Numbered from the stretch's first letter, positions 8,970-18,252 are shown. The stretch is DNA of 64,000 nt from Verrucomicrobiales bacterium (GCA_024636835.1 JAGXGH010000106.1:1-64000); one strand, 5' to 3'. A program made the numbers and translations. The notes: generated by a model not told the origin, from the sequence alone.

Positions 8970-9911
8970 ATGAAGATTTACGAAACACCGCCCAACGCTT
9001 GGGAACAGATTTACCTGCGTCACGAGACGATTTATACCTATTCGCAGCCGGTGAAGTTCTCCGAGCACCGCCTGGTGGTCAGACCTAAGGAAGGACATGA
9101 CGTCCGGCTGAATGAGATGAACCTCACGACATTTCCGCAGTCGGATGTTTTTTGGTATCGGGATATGTTGGACAACAACATCGCCGTCGCCAACTTCGCG
9201 GAGATGGCTGCGGAGCTGCGGATCATCAGCGAGTTCTCGGTGAGCGTTCCGCAGTCCAAGGCGAAAACCTCGCCAATCTTCCTCCCCTACCCATCGTTGG
9301 TAGCGGGGATCGAACAGATGGTCGCCGTGCCATATCTCCAATACATCTACCCGCCGGAGGTCGCGACATTACGTCAGTGGTTCGAAGGATCGGGACTTGC
9401 GCCAAAACCCGGGCAAAAAGCGGCGATCTTCGACGACATGGCAATCCTCATTCACCGGGTGATCAAATACACGCGCAGAGAGGAATCCGGAGTTCAATCG
9501 CCTGCCGAGACCTTGCGACTGTCGAGCGGATCCTGCCGCGACATGGCGGTGTTGATGATCGAGACCAGCCGCGCGCTTGGATATCCCGCCCGTTTTGTCA
9601 GCGGCTACATGGAGAGTGAGAGCTCATTGGTCGGCCGTGGTTCCACCCATGCCTGGGCGGAAGTCTATCTGCCCGAACTCGGCTGGACCGGATTCGATCC
9701 CTCCATAGGTGCACAAGTCGGCCCTGGTCATATTGCCGTGGGCGTGAGCCATCATCCACGTGGCGTGATGCCAATCACCGGCGGATTCACCGGCCCACCC
9801 AGCCTCGGCAAGAGCATGAAAGTGGCCATCACTACCAAGCGCCTCGCCCCCGTGGAACACGACGACGGAACAAGCATACAGTCTCAGTCTCAGTCTCAGT
9901 CTCAAACGTAG
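8970..9911 (+). CDS. Transglutaminase family protein with N-terminal beta domain
   Basis: A 313-residue protein, probably cytoplasmic. Residues 15-95 match the bacterial transglutaminase-like N-terminal domain (LRHETIYTYSQPV), and the core holds Cys189 (SSGSCRDMA), His227 (STHAWAEVY) and Asp243 (GFDPSIG). Proteins of this type are often found beside other transglutaminase and ATP-grasp/circularly permuted partners; only the upstream paralogue is present here. The C-terminus ends in a QS dipeptide repeat encoded by four tandem CAGTCT hexamers (9879-9902). A weak AGAGGG lies 11 bases before the ATG. Confidence 0.88.
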   Translation: MKIYETPPNAWEQIYLRHETIYTYSQPVKFSEHRLVVRPKEGHDVRLNEMNLTTFPQSDVFWYRDMLDNNIAVANFAEMAAELRIISEFSVSVPQSKAKTSPIFLPYPSLVAGIEQMVAVPYLQYIYPPEVATLRQWFEGSGLAPKPGQKAAIFDDMAILIHRVIKYTRREESGVQSPAETLRLSSGSCRDMAVLMIETSRALGYPARFVSGYMESESSLVGRGSTHAWAEVYLPELGWTGFDPSIGAQVGPGHIAVGVSHHPRGVMPITGGFTGPPSLGKSMKVAITTKRLAPVEHDDGTSIQSQSQSQSQT

Positions 9912-9931
9912 CCACTTTCGTGAGAAAGTGG
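9912..9931 (+). terminator. Possible terminator hairpin after the transglutaminase gene
   Basis: CCACTTTC-gtga-GAAAGTGG forms an 8-bp stem starting one base after the last base of the CDS begins its stop codon region. There is no T-run after it, so intrinsic termination is uncertain. Confidence 0.35.
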
Positions 9932-10015
9932 TCGGTGATGTGGAAACTCCAACACCCGTGCCCTTGCTAAGACACTCCTAGAATCATGGGAGACCCAGAC
10001 CGCTTCTTCGGCGCT

Positions 10016-11545
10016 CTAGCGGATTCCGTTCTTCAGTGAATTGTAAATGTATTGATCCGCTTTCAAATCATCACGGCGGTGTTCGGGGAGCTGCCAGTAT
10101 TTGTTATACTTCGATCCCTCGCGGGCCTCGACCATGAGACGCCGAATTTTGTCTACGACCTCCGGATGCTCGGCTGCGATATTGTGGTCTTCGCCGATAT
10201 CCGCGCTCAGGTCATAGAGCTCGATGGGTTCTTTTGTGCCACCGAAGCGCACTCCTTTCCATTTGCCCATCCGAACGGCCTGTTGTTTGCCATGCTGAAG
10301 CTCCCAGTAGAGATACTCGCGGGGCTCCTGTTTGTCCGCTTGGTCCAGCAATGTGGGAACCACGGAGATACCATCGGTGTGTGATGGCGCGTCAACATCA
10401 GCGAGATCAGCGAAAGTTGCCATCAGATCCCATCCCGCCCAAGGCAGCGCACTGTCTTTTCCGGCTTCGATGTGCCCAGGCCAGCGAACGATCATCGGCA
10501 CGCGAATGCCTCCTTCGTATAAAAACCGCTTTTTCCCGCGAAGTGGTCCCGTGCCCTGGAAACGATCCGTGTATTTGTAGTAGCTGTTCTCGTCACCGTT
10601 GTCGCTGGTGAAGAAGACTATCGTATTTTGATCGATATCAAGTTGCTTCAGTTGGTCCATGATGAGTCCGACATGTCCGTCAAAACGCGTGATCATCGCG
10701 GCATACAATTTTTCCAGATGTGTCCAGGATCGGTCTCCATAAGGTCCAATATCGGGCACCTGTATTTCGTCGCCGTCCCGAGGGGACCGACCGTGAGGCA
10801 CCTGGGTCGCGAAGTAAACGAAGAACGGCTTGTCGCTTTTCTCTTTAAGGAAATCGAGTAATTCGTCGGCGAAAAGATCTTCGGAGTAAACGCCTTTATC
10901 CCCGACAATGCCTGGTCTCCTGACATCCTCGGGTTTGTTGGAGGGAAAGGTGATCTTTTCGTCGTTTTTCCAGATTTCTAGAGGGTAGTATTGAAACGCC
11001 TCCCCCGTACCGCGAAAGCCGATCCAGTAGTCCCAGCCATGCTCGGTCATTTTGCCCGGTGCCATCGGAATACCCGCTTCCAACTTACCGAATTGCGCCG
11101 TTCTGTAGCCGGCATTTTTCATGACCTGACCCATTGTTGTGACATCCGGAGGCCATACATCCTTGGGATAGTCTTTCATGAATCCGCCTCCATTTTCCAG
11201 AGTGATGTCGACGTGCGGCGGGTAATTGTCCCGGATACCCGAATGGCCGGGGTGCAGGCCTGTAATCATGGAGTAGCGGGAAGCGACGCAAACCGTGTTT
11301 GCCGAATAGAAGTCGGTGAATCGCATCCCCTCAGCGGCAAGTTTGTCGATGTTTGGTGTCTGGATCAGTTTCTGTCCATAGCATCCAAGACCTCCATAGC
11401 CGAGGTCGTCGGTGTTGATAAGAATGATATTGGGCTTTCCATGACTGGTCGAGTCAGCCGCTAGGCACAGACCCTGAAACGCGATCCCTGTAATGAGGGC
11501 GATTCCTGTCATGGTTTTGAAAAATGATCGACTTGTTGATTTCAT
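10016..11545 (-). CDS. Secreted sulfatase
   Basis: About 509 residues from the ATG at 11545; a longer frame to 11575 adds ten residues before the signal peptide. Type I sulfatase that hydrolyses sulfate esters, probably on polysaccharides in the periplasm or outside the cell. Export signal at the N-terminus, then KPNIILINTDDLGY (metal-binding Asp pair) and the formylglycine motif C-V-A-S-R (Cys86 from this start) in TVCVASRYSMITG. Ala in place of Pro at the third position is an accepted variant. It needs a formylglycine-generating enzyme, which is not in the window. It lies downstream of apbE on the same strand, 68 bases away, but has no obvious functional link with it. Confidence 0.92.
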   Translation of the reverse strand: MKSTSRSFFKTMTGIALITGIAFQGLCLAADSTSHGKPNIILINTDDLGYGGLGCYGQKLIQTPNIDKLAAEGMRFTDFYSANTVCVASRYSMITGLHPGHSGIRDNYPPHVDITLENGGGFMKDYPKDVWPPDVTTMGQVMKNAGYRTAQFGKLEAGIPMAPGKMTEHGWDYWIGFRGTGEAFQYYPLEIWKNDEKITFPSNKPEDVRRPGIVGDKGVYSEDLFADELLDFLKEKSDKPFFVYFATQVPHGRSPRDGDEIQVPDIGPYGDRSWTHLEKLYAAMITRFDGHVGLIMDQLKQLDIDQNTIVFFTSDNGDENSYYKYTDRFQGTGPLRGKKRFLYEGGIRVPMIVRWPGHIEAGKDSALPWAGWDLMATFADLADVDAPSHTDGISVVPTLLDQADKQEPREYLYWELQHGKQQAVRMGKWKGVRFGGTKEPIELYDLSADIGEDHNIAAEHPEVVDKIRRLMVEAREGSKYNKYWQLPEHRRDDLKADQYIYNSLKNGIR

Positions 11546-11613
11546 AATTAGATTCGTGCTCTGCAACTTATCCATTCGCTATCACAAACAAACAAACAAA
11601 CATACCCATCATT

Positions 11614-12597
11614 TCACTCCACATCGCTATGACTGTTTCCGTAATACCGTTGCACGAGAACATCACCCCAATTGGGTTTCAACCGCTCGATGGTCTCTAC
11701 ATCCATCACGGAACATGCCGTAGCCAAGCCGTCTGCCAAGCCCGCACCAGATGCTTCTACTGCCACCACCGTTTGCGATGAGGCGAACGCATCGCCGCGT
11801 GGGTGAAAGAGATGGTGGAAGCGTTCACGAAGATCGAAGGCGGTTGATGCTCCGGACGAAACCGCCAAGGCGCGATCGACCAAATCCACCTGATCGACTT
11901 CATCCCCGGCCCTACTTACTGCCACGTTCCATGCACTGCCGTCGGGCTGTGCGCCTACCGCCTGAAACTCGCCGGTGTTGACTAATGCGGAGCTTACACC
12001 ATTCGCCCGTAACACCTTCGCGACTTCCTCTGTCGCGTAACCTTGAACCACTCCATTCAGCGTCAGCGCCATTCCTTTATCAAGACGGACGTTTGAGGGA
12101 TCGACCAACACCCTCTCCCACCCAACCAGAGCCAATGACTTCTGTAACTCTGACTCGGGCGGCCCCTTGTCCGCCGCAGGGTGATTGGAAAAATGCGATT
12201 CATAGAGATCCCACAACGGCTGCACGGTCGGATCAAAAGCACCCTCCGTCATCTTGTGCAGCCTATCGCTCAGCTCGAGCACATTCAGCATATCATCGGA
12301 AGGTTTGTGCAGCACCCCCTTGTCGTTCAACTGTCGGATCTCGGATTTTGGCTCCCACAAGGAAAACGCCGCATCGATCTCTCGAACGCGTTCCTTGCAA
12401 CGCGCTATCAACGCATCGCCATCCACACCCGCCGGGACCGCCAGCTGCATACCCACGCGCGTTCCAAAAGCGGTCCACTCTTCCTCCCGCATCGTCGCGA
12501 CCGTCACCCTTCGACTATCGGACACTCGCTCACGGCAACCGAGAAGAGCAGCACCAAATACGGCACTGGAAAGTTGGATCCATCTTCTGCGTTTCAT
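11614..12597 (-). CDS. apbE: FAD:protein FMN transferase (ApbE), lipoprotein
   Basis: Transfers FMN from FAD onto a Thr of extracytoplasmic flavoproteins. Recognised by LNGVVQGYATEEV (family pattern close to LGGIAKGYAxD) and by HLFHPRGD followed by GLADGLATACSVM, the conserved C-terminal block. The N-terminus MKRRRWIQL...LLGC combines a twin-arginine-like start with a lipobox Cys, as in many ApbE proteins, so export by Tat and membrane anchoring are plausible. The ATG at 12597 was chosen to fit this signal; the frame is open to 12642. It follows the PepSY protein and the FMN-binding protein, its probable substrate, on the same strand. Confidence 0.9.
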   Translation of the reverse strand: MKRRRWIQLSSAVFGAALLGCRERVSDSRRVTVATMREEEWTAFGTRVGMQLAVPAGVDGDALIARCKERVREIDAAFSLWEPKSEIRQLNDKGVLHKPSDDMLNVLELSDRLHKMTEGAFDPTVQPLWDLYESHFSNHPAADKGPPESELQKSLALVGWERVLVDPSNVRLDKGMALTLNGVVQGYATEEVAKVLRANGVSSALVNTGEFQAVGAQPDGSAWNVAVSRAGDEVDQVDLVDRALAVSSGASTAFDLRERFHHLFHPRGDAFASSQTVVAVEASGAGLADGLATACSVMDVETIERLKPNWGDVLVQRYYGNSHSDVE

Positions 12598-12673
12598 GAT
12601 CGTCATCGATGCATCGCGAAAAATCCGACGGCTTGAAAACACTCACCGCTTCTCAATTCATCCCTACATTCTG

Positions 12674-13480
12674 CTACTTGCGCATGCCCCCGCGTCGACG
12701 GAACCAAAGCATCGCTCCGGTGATTCCGAGTATAATCAAACACACTGCCGCAAGATCGTAAAGGATCACACCGATCGTCCCAAACATACGGCCCGAATGC
12801 AGATCGAGGATCACACGATAAAGCGAAACGCCATCGCCACGAAATACAGCCTCCAACGAATCACGAGTCCCCTCATCGACCTCATCGACGGCGACGAACC
12901 ATTCAACGCCTTCTTCGTCGATCTTCTGCAATTCCATCCAATGGACCAAGCCAAACACCTCACCTGATTCCGTCCTCAATACGAGTTCATTACCGCGAAA
13001 CCCCAAGCCATTGAGCTTCCCTTCCGACAAGGTCATTTCATCCAAGCGGTCCAACAACACTCCTCCATCATCAAACACCAACAACTCATCGGACAGTGCA
13101 AACGCATACTCACCTTCTCCTACCTTCCCCGCACCAACAAGCGTATCCCCATCGGTCAGATCCGCGACACTCTCTCCGTCGAGCAACAATCTTCCACCCC
13201 AGGCTGCCATCACTTTTTCCCCGCCAAAATATACCATCGGCTCACCGTCCGGTAACATTCCGTAACGATCCATCAACACTGGCGATGTCACTTTTCGCTC
13301 ATCGAGCCCCAGACTATCTGTGTGGTTCAGAGCTATTCCTGTCACCGCGATAATCAACACCACGAGCAACGACCACATTCCTAGCGCACGGTGCATCCGA
13401 GTATGAAATTTTCGGACTCCCCCACTTTTGTGCTTAGTTGGCTTCGGTTTTTTCTGTGGTATGTCGGACGTCGCTTTCAA
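12674..13480 (-). CDS. PepSY-associated membrane protein
   Basis: A 268-residue inner-membrane protein with two transmembrane helices, about residues 36-52 (MWSLLVVLIIAVTGIAL) and 240-258 (LAAVCLIILGITGAMLW), enclosing a periplasmic beta-rich domain. The HRALGMWSLLVVLIIAVTG start and the HSGRMFG...TGAMLWF end are characteristic of PepSY_TM-like proteins, which occur next to ApbE and FMN-binding domains and are thought to move electrons across the membrane. Start is TTG at 13480, supported by AAAGGA eight bases upstream. It sits between the FMN-binding protein and ApbE. Confidence 0.82.
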   Translation of the reverse strand: MKATSDIPQKKPKPTKHKSGGVRKFHTRMHRALGMWSLLVVLIIAVTGIALNHTDSLGLDERKVTSPVLMDRYGMLPDGEPMVYFGGEKVMAAWGGRLLLDGESVADLTDGDTLVGAGKVGEGEYAFALSDELLVFDDGGVLLDRLDEMTLSEGKLNGLGFRGNELVLRTESGEVFGLVHWMELQKIDEEGVEWFVAVDEVDEGTRDSLEAVFRGDGVSLYRVILDLHSGRMFGTIGVILYDLAAVCLIILGITGAMLWFRRRGGMRK

Positions 13481-13548
13481 TGGATCCTTTTAGGAAGATA
13501 ACAACCCGACAGATTCAATCCACGGGTGGTTAATTGCTTACACGATAG

Positions 13549-14106
13549 CTACTTCACCACTCTTCCGTGAAGATACAAGGCAAACCTCGCCATTTCACGC
13601 ATCGAATCCACCGACATCGTCGCGCCGGCCACATTGTGGATACGTTGATCGAGTTCGTATTTCTTGCCGCCTTCGAGTTCGGCCCCTTTGAATCGTTTGG
13701 TGAAAAAGCTGTTCCTCACCTCGGCTCCGTGGCTTTCACGATAGACCAGCACGCGGGTGATATAGCTCTTGCCCTTGTCCACCACAAAGCCCGCAGTGAT
13801 CGGCTTGGTCTTGCCCACCCAATGCAGAATCCACGCCGTGCGATCACCCGATCGCCAGTAACGGACTCGCACCGGCTGATATGAAGCGCCAAAGATCGCC
13901 TTGGCAACTCCTTGATCAGCCTGTGTCAGGGAATAAACACCCGCTTTAGGAGCGGCCATCCCTTCAAAAGCTTCAGTCAGAAACGCATTGCTATCTTGAT
14001 ACACCCCTTCCTGCCCGAACGCGGAATGACCCGCCCCGCTAACAAGCAGGACGAGCCAAAAAACGATACTCAAATAATGGTGGGGATTCGTCATTCTTTT
14101 ATTCAT
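13549..14106 (-). CDS. FMN-binding domain protein, likely ApbE substrate
   Basis: A secreted protein of about 185 residues. A signal peptide is followed by a domain ending in HNVAGATMSVDSMREM. This matches the flavinylation pattern Dxx[ST]GAT of FMN-binding domains, where the last Thr is the FMN acceptor, except that Ala replaces Ser/Thr before GAT. ApbE encoded two genes downstream could attach the flavin. Starts at 14130, 14106 and 14094 are all in frame; 14106 gives the most regular signal peptide. Family call is by motif and context; the protein is shorter than NqrC or RnfG, as expected for single-domain members. Confidence 0.7.
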   Translation of the reverse strand: MNKRMTNPHHYLSIVFWLVLLVSGAGHSAFGQEGVYQDSNAFLTEAFEGMAAPKAGVYSLTQADQGVAKAIFGASYQPVRVRYWRSGDRTAWILHWVGKTKPITAGFVVDKGKSYITRVLVYRESHGAEVRNSFFTKRFKGAELEGGKKYELDQRIHNVAGATMSVDSMREMARFALYLHGRVVK

Positions 14107-14177
14107 CGAGACGGAGTCGGCCCAGTGCATACAACCCAGACAACGGTAACATATGTCTGGACCGACCCGCCATCGAA

Positions 14178-15470
14178 TTAGAATTGATAACCAATTCCAA
14201 AGTTCAAGAAATCTTGGTCAGTCGCGTCATCTACACGTGTGTAGTCTGCTTTGAGGACCACGTTCTCGTGCGGCCAGTAATTGATACCCACATCGTAGAC
14301 ACCGGTGTCCAAGCGAGCGGAATCGAGGTGACTGTAGCGGGCGAAAACACCCATCTCTCCGATCGAGGTATCGAAGCGATAGGACGGCTCGATATAAAAT
14401 CCGCTCTGCTGGTCGAGACCAAGCGAAGCCGGAGTGTCACCAGAAATATTCCAGTGACCGTAAAGCGCGCGCAGACCAAATCCACCGACGCGATAGTCGA
14501 CGTGTGCTTCGGCGAACCAAGCTTGGTTATCTTCCGAGTTGGTGGTCTGAGTGATGTCAGACTGATACTGGAACGACCCACCGATGTTCACACCGGCAAT
14601 GCCATTGTATTCGGCATTCAAGGTCGTCGCCCATTCGCCAGCCGGAGCCTCGGCTACCTTCTTGCGGCCACTGCGAATGCGGTAGGCGCTGCTGCCATCC
14701 GATTCCACATCCAGTCCGGAGTGAACGGAAGCATCGAGGGTAAGTCCATTGTCAAAGCGCTTGTTGAGCCCAATGCCGCCCTCCCACCAGGTCGTCGGAA
14801 TGACTTCAGCTTCGACAAAGTTACGCTCGGTGCCATAGAAGGTGTTCGGCTCGTGATATTCATTGAGCAATCCGACAGGCAATAGGAACAAACCACCACG
14901 AAGTGACCAACCATCGCCGAAGTCGCCTTCGATGTATGCCTGTTCGAGTTCCACTTCACCGGGCTTTCCGTCGCCCGCAAGGGAGTGCTCAAGCTCAAGT
15001 TCAGTGACGAGTCGAAGTCTTTCGTTGAAGTCATGGTTCACAAACAAGACAAAGCGATGGAAATCGATCTCTTCCTTGTCACCAAGGTTGAGGTGAAGCT
15101 CACCGTAACCTCCGATGCTGGTTTTGTTCCACCATCCTTGCGGAACATCGGGCAGACTAGGTGGTGCGAGAAGATCATCGGTATCACTCATCGCCATAGC
15201 AGGAGCGGGTGCCGCCGGTGCGGTCGATGCGACTTCCATCGCCTGATCGGCCTTCTGCTCGACCTTATCGGTTTTCGCCTCTGCCGCGGCGAGCTTGGTC
15301 TCAAGCTCTGTGATGCGTGCCTTCATCGCCTGCATCTCTTCGACGATCGCCGCTAAATCCACATCATCTTCCGCCTGAACGGAAGACACCGACATGAGTG
15401 CACCCGTCAGAACGAGTGCGATGCCTCGCTTCATCCAGCGCGACATTCCCAATGCATCTTTTGTATTCAT
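14178..15470 (-). CDS. Outer-membrane porin-like beta-barrel protein
   Basis: About 430 residues from ATG 15470: signal peptide, a coiled coil (AAIVEEMQAMKARITELETKL region), an Ala/Pro-rich linker, then a barrel of alternating strands ending in FGIGYQF with the C-terminal Phe used by the BAM machinery. SIGGYGELHLN and YIEGDFGDGWSLRGG are typical of this porin type. The frame is open to 15659, but the extra residues run through an interspersed repeat and lack an export signal, so the later start is preferred. It is first in a minus-strand run with the FMN-binding protein, PepSY protein and ApbE; it may provide an outer-membrane route for their substrate or metal, which is an inference from order. 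Confidence 0.8.
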   Translation of the reverse strand: MNTKDALGMSRWMKRGIALVLTGALMSVSSVQAEDDVDLAAIVEEMQAMKARITELETKLAAAEAKTDKVEQKADQAMEVASTAPAAPAPAMAMSDTDDLLAPPSLPDVPQGWWNKTSIGGYGELHLNLGDKEEIDFHRFVLFVNHDFNERLRLVTELELEHSLAGDGKPGEVELEQAYIEGDFGDGWSLRGGLFLLPVGLLNEYHEPNTFYGTERNFVEAEVIPTTWWEGGIGLNKRFDNGLTLDASVHSGLDVESDGSSAYRIRSGRKKVAEAPAGEWATTLNAEYNGIAGVNIGGSFQYQSDITQTTNSEDNQAWFAEAHVDYRVGGFGLRALYGHWNISGDTPASLGLDQQSGFYIEPSYRFDTSIGEMGVFARYSHLDSARLDTGVYDVGINYWPHENVVLKADYTRVDDATDQDFLNFGIGYQF

Positions 15471-15845
15471 AGTAATTGATGGTTCGCCCGAGTCTCTATT
15501 CTCGTCTCGAGCGTTATTGAGAATAGGTCTCAATCTCTTTAGTGCAACCACTTTGGGCAAAAAAATCACTTTTCCCAAAAAAACTGCATCCACGGACTCG
15601 GATGAGTCATGGCGCATACGGATAAAAACCTGACTTTTCGCCGCGTATAAGATGTTCACTGCCTACTACGTTGACGTCCTTTCGCGTCAGATCAATGCCA
15701 AGATTTGGGATTTCTCACCACCCTTCGATGTTTGAATAACGCCGCTACAAAAAGCTGACCTGTTGCCATGGCGCACCAAACGCCGTGTACTAGATTCGCA
15801 CGAGCAAAGGGTGACAAAGTCACATAATTGGCTTAGTGAAATTGC
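15471..15845. other. Divergent intergenic region between porin and aminopeptidase
   Basis: 375 bases separating two divergent genes, so it should hold both promoters. It contains a full copy of the interspersed repeat (15620-15711). No promoter hexamers or operator could be assigned with confidence. Confidence 0.5.
15620..15711 (+). repeat. Interspersed about 92-bp repeat, copy B
   Basis: Starts GGATAAAAACCTGACTTTTC and ends TCAATGCCAAGATTTGGGAT. It is collinear with the copy at 8770-8860, with a diverged centre of the same length. No terminal inverted repeats are seen. Confidence 0.7.
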
Positions 15846-17021
15846 ATGTTAACTCATCTTCATCTCACACGTTGGGCCGATACTTTGGTTCGACACGCTA
15901 CGAACATTCAGCCTGGTGACGTCGTTCGCATCACCTCTCAGCCAGCTGCGGAGCCTTTGTTAGCGGCCGTTTATCGCAGGGTTCTGGAGGCTGGAGGGAT
16001 TCCACTTGTGAACTGCCGCCCGGAGTCTCTGACGGAAATATTTTACGAACTCGCCAATGGTGATCAACTGGACTGGGAAAGCCCATATGCTCAGCTTGAA
16101 ACGGAAACGGTCAACGCCACCATCAACCTCGGCGCCAACACGAATCTCCGCAGCTTGGATAAGTTCGATACCGCGATCACTCAGCGCGCCGCTCGTGCGA
16201 ACAAGACGAATCGTGAATTGTTTTTCCAACGTGCTGCGGTGGCGGACGACCCCTCTATCGACTCCGACCTCAAGCCGCTGCTTTGGACTACCACCATTTT
16301 CCCCACCAATGCCTACGCACAAGATGCGGGTATGAGTCTGGGCGACTACAGCAACTTTGTCATCAAAGCCTGCCAACTCGATCACGACGATCCCGTGAAG
16401 TTCTGGCAGAGTTTGGACCATTGGCAATGCTTACTCGCAGAGCAACTCATGGCCGGCAGCGAGCTTCACTTTTACACTCCGGCTGGCACTGACCTAACGG
16501 TCGACACCGCAGGCATGCGCTGGCTTTCCAGCCCTGGACGAAAAAACTTCCCAGACGGCGAAGTCTATTCCGGCCCAAACCTGAATGCAGAAAATGGCGG
16601 CGCACACGGCGTGGTCGTTTTTGACAAGCGCTGCGTCTACCAAGGCCATGCGGTCCGGAATGCGCGCATCGTGATGGAGAAGGGTCGCGCCACCGACGTC
16701 ACAGCTGATGAAGGTGAAGACTTCCTCATTTCCATGCTCGATCAGGACGAAGGCGCACGCCTTATCGGCGAAGTCGCCTTTGGAACCAACCGCGCCATTG
16801 ATCGACCAACCGGTCAGATTCTCTATGACGAAAAAATGGGTGGTTCATTCCACCTCGCTTTCGGCGCTGGATATCCTGAGACAGGAAACACCAACAAGAG
16901 CGCTCTACATTGGGATCTAATCGCCTCCCTTGGTGAAGGCTCCCGCGTGACGCTCGATGGCAAACCATTCTGCATCGACGGCCAGTTCGTCAACATGCCG
17001 CCAGAGGTGAATTGGCTGTAA
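15846..17021 (+). CDS. M29-family metal-dependent aminopeptidase
   Basis: A 391-residue cytoplasmic peptidase that removes N-terminal residues from peptides using two metal ions. Family M29 (AmpS/AmpT type) is recognised by NFPDGEVYSGP, which supplies a metal-binding Glu, by IGEVAFGTN, and by LYDEKMGGSFHLAFGAGY followed by NKSALHWDLI, which supply the remaining His, Tyr, Asp and Glu ligands. Length is close to the usual 370-415. There is no signal peptide. It stands alone: the neighbour upstream is divergent and the next gene downstream is a secreted protein. Confidence 0.92.
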   Translation: MLTHLHLTRWADTLVRHATNIQPGDVVRITSQPAAEPLLAAVYRRVLEAGGIPLVNCRPESLTEIFYELANGDQLDWESPYAQLETETVNATINLGANTNLRSLDKFDTAITQRAARANKTNRELFFQRAAVADDPSIDSDLKPLLWTTTIFPTNAYAQDAGMSLGDYSNFVIKACQLDHDDPVKFWQSLDHWQCLLAEQLMAGSELHFYTPAGTDLTVDTAGMRWLSSPGRKNFPDGEVYSGPNLNAENGGAHGVVVFDKRCVYQGHAVRNARIVMEKGRATDVTADEGEDFLISMLDQDEGARLIGEVAFGTNRAIDRPTGQILYDEKMGGSFHLAFGAGYPETGNTNKSALHWDLIASLGEGSRVTLDGKPFCIDGQFVNMPPEVNWL

Positions 17022-17115
17022 AGAACTAGATCGTTAGAAGGCAAATTGAGCTGGAAGAGTTTTGAGCCTCAGCGCGTGTTCTGCCATCAGAGCACGCGCA
17101 CTTCCTTACCATCTC

Positions 17116-18252
17116 ATGACACTCATCCAGCGAATATTCCTTTTCTTGTTCTTCGTATCAGCCAGCCAAAGCCTTCTATCTGCGGAGTCAGAACCAGCAA
17201 GATCCAAGCTGCAGATTATCAATGCCAGCTCGGAGAAAATCGACGTATTCTGGCTGAGTGAAGGCGGCAAAGAAATTCCGAACGGCTCAGTTGATCCGGG
17301 TGAAAGCCAATCCATAACGACCACCCTTGGCCATCAATTTGCCGTGGTGGGCAAGAGAAGCAAAACGCGCCTGACAGTAGAAAGCATTGCGCTTGTTCAA
17401 GGGTTTCGTTTTGCTCCAGGCGAAAAAGATGGCATCCCAGCCTTCTACACCCAGCGGATTTATACCGGCGGCTTCCCCATTGTGGCTTCTGCCAATGTGA
17501 ATCCTTACGCACTGAAAGAAGCGCCGTTCTTGGTCGATCAGATGCTTATCAAAAGAGATGACGTTCGAACTGCCATGGTAAAAAGCGGGGCTCGTCTTTG
17601 CATCATCGCCTATAACGAATTCACCACGGATCTGCCTGAGTTCGCGGGGTTCGCCAATGGCAAGAATTACTATGAAGGCGTTAGTGCCAAGGATTTCTGG
17701 GATGCTCGTGCACGAGGTACCGGTGGCAGCGTGACCGATCCCTACTGCTCATGCGGCGAGGAGAACCTACTCGGCTACCCTGGTGATCCTTATGCAGAGG
17801 AAAACATCCTCATCCATGAATTTGCACACAATATACACCGGCGTGGAATGACCAATGTCGACCCTACTTTCGACGACCGCCTCGAGGCTGCATATAAGAA
17901 GGCTATGGCAGCAGGTTTATGGAAGAACAAATACGCAGCCACCAATCGGTTCGAGTATTTCGCCGAGGGCGTGCAATCATGGTTTGGGAATAATCGTGAA
18001 AACGACCACGACCACAACCACGTCAACACACGTGCAGAGCTGATTGAGTATGACCCCAGCCTCGCAGCATTTTGTAGAGAAGTTTTTAAAGACACCGAAC
18101 TGACATACACCAAGCCCGCGACTCGTCTAACAGGACACATGAAGGGCTACGATCCAAGCAAGGCACCCACATTCAAATGGCCCGATCGTCTCACTAAGGC
18201 AAAAGCAGAAATCAGCAAGGCCAACAAAGCCGCGGATGAGCCAAAGAAATAA
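17116..18252 (+). CDS. Secreted zincin with VHL-like beta domain
   Basis: A 378-residue protein from ATG 17116; an in-frame TTG at 17062 only adds residues before the signal peptide. After the signal (residues 1-23), residues 31-80 (LQIINASSEKIDVFWLS...VDPGESQS...GHQFAVVG) follow the pattern of the VHL beta domain. The C-terminal part holds HEFAH (residues 234-238) and, some 60 residues later, NRFEYFAEGVQSWF, giving the two His and a candidate Glu ligand of a zinc metallopeptidase, with a catalytic Glu between the His. Probably an extracellular or periplasmic protease; the substrate is unknown. The following sulfatase starts 47 bases downstream and may be co-transcribed. Confidence 0.75.
   Translation: MTLIQRIFLFLFFVSASQSLLSAESEPARSKLQIINASSEKIDVFWLSEGGKEIPNGSVDPGESQSITTTLGHQFAVVGKRSKTRLTVESIALVQGFRFAPGEKDGIPAFYTQRIYTGGFPIVASANVNPYALKEAPFLVDQMLIKRDDVRTAMVKSGARLCIIAYNEFTTDLPEFAGFANGKNYYEGVSAKDFWDARARGTGGSVTDPYCSCGEENLLGYPGDPYAEENILIHEFAHNIHRRGMTNVDPTFDDRLEAAYKKAMAAGLWKNKYAATNRFEYFAEGVQSWFGNNRENDHDHNHVNTRAELIEYDPSLAAFCREVFKDTELTYTKPATRLTGHMKGYDPSKAPTFKWPDRLTKAKAEISKANKAADEPKK

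Noticed and set aside
12254-12967. 237-codon plus-strand frame opposite apbE and the PepSY gene
   Set aside because: It spans two real minus-strand genes and shows no domain.
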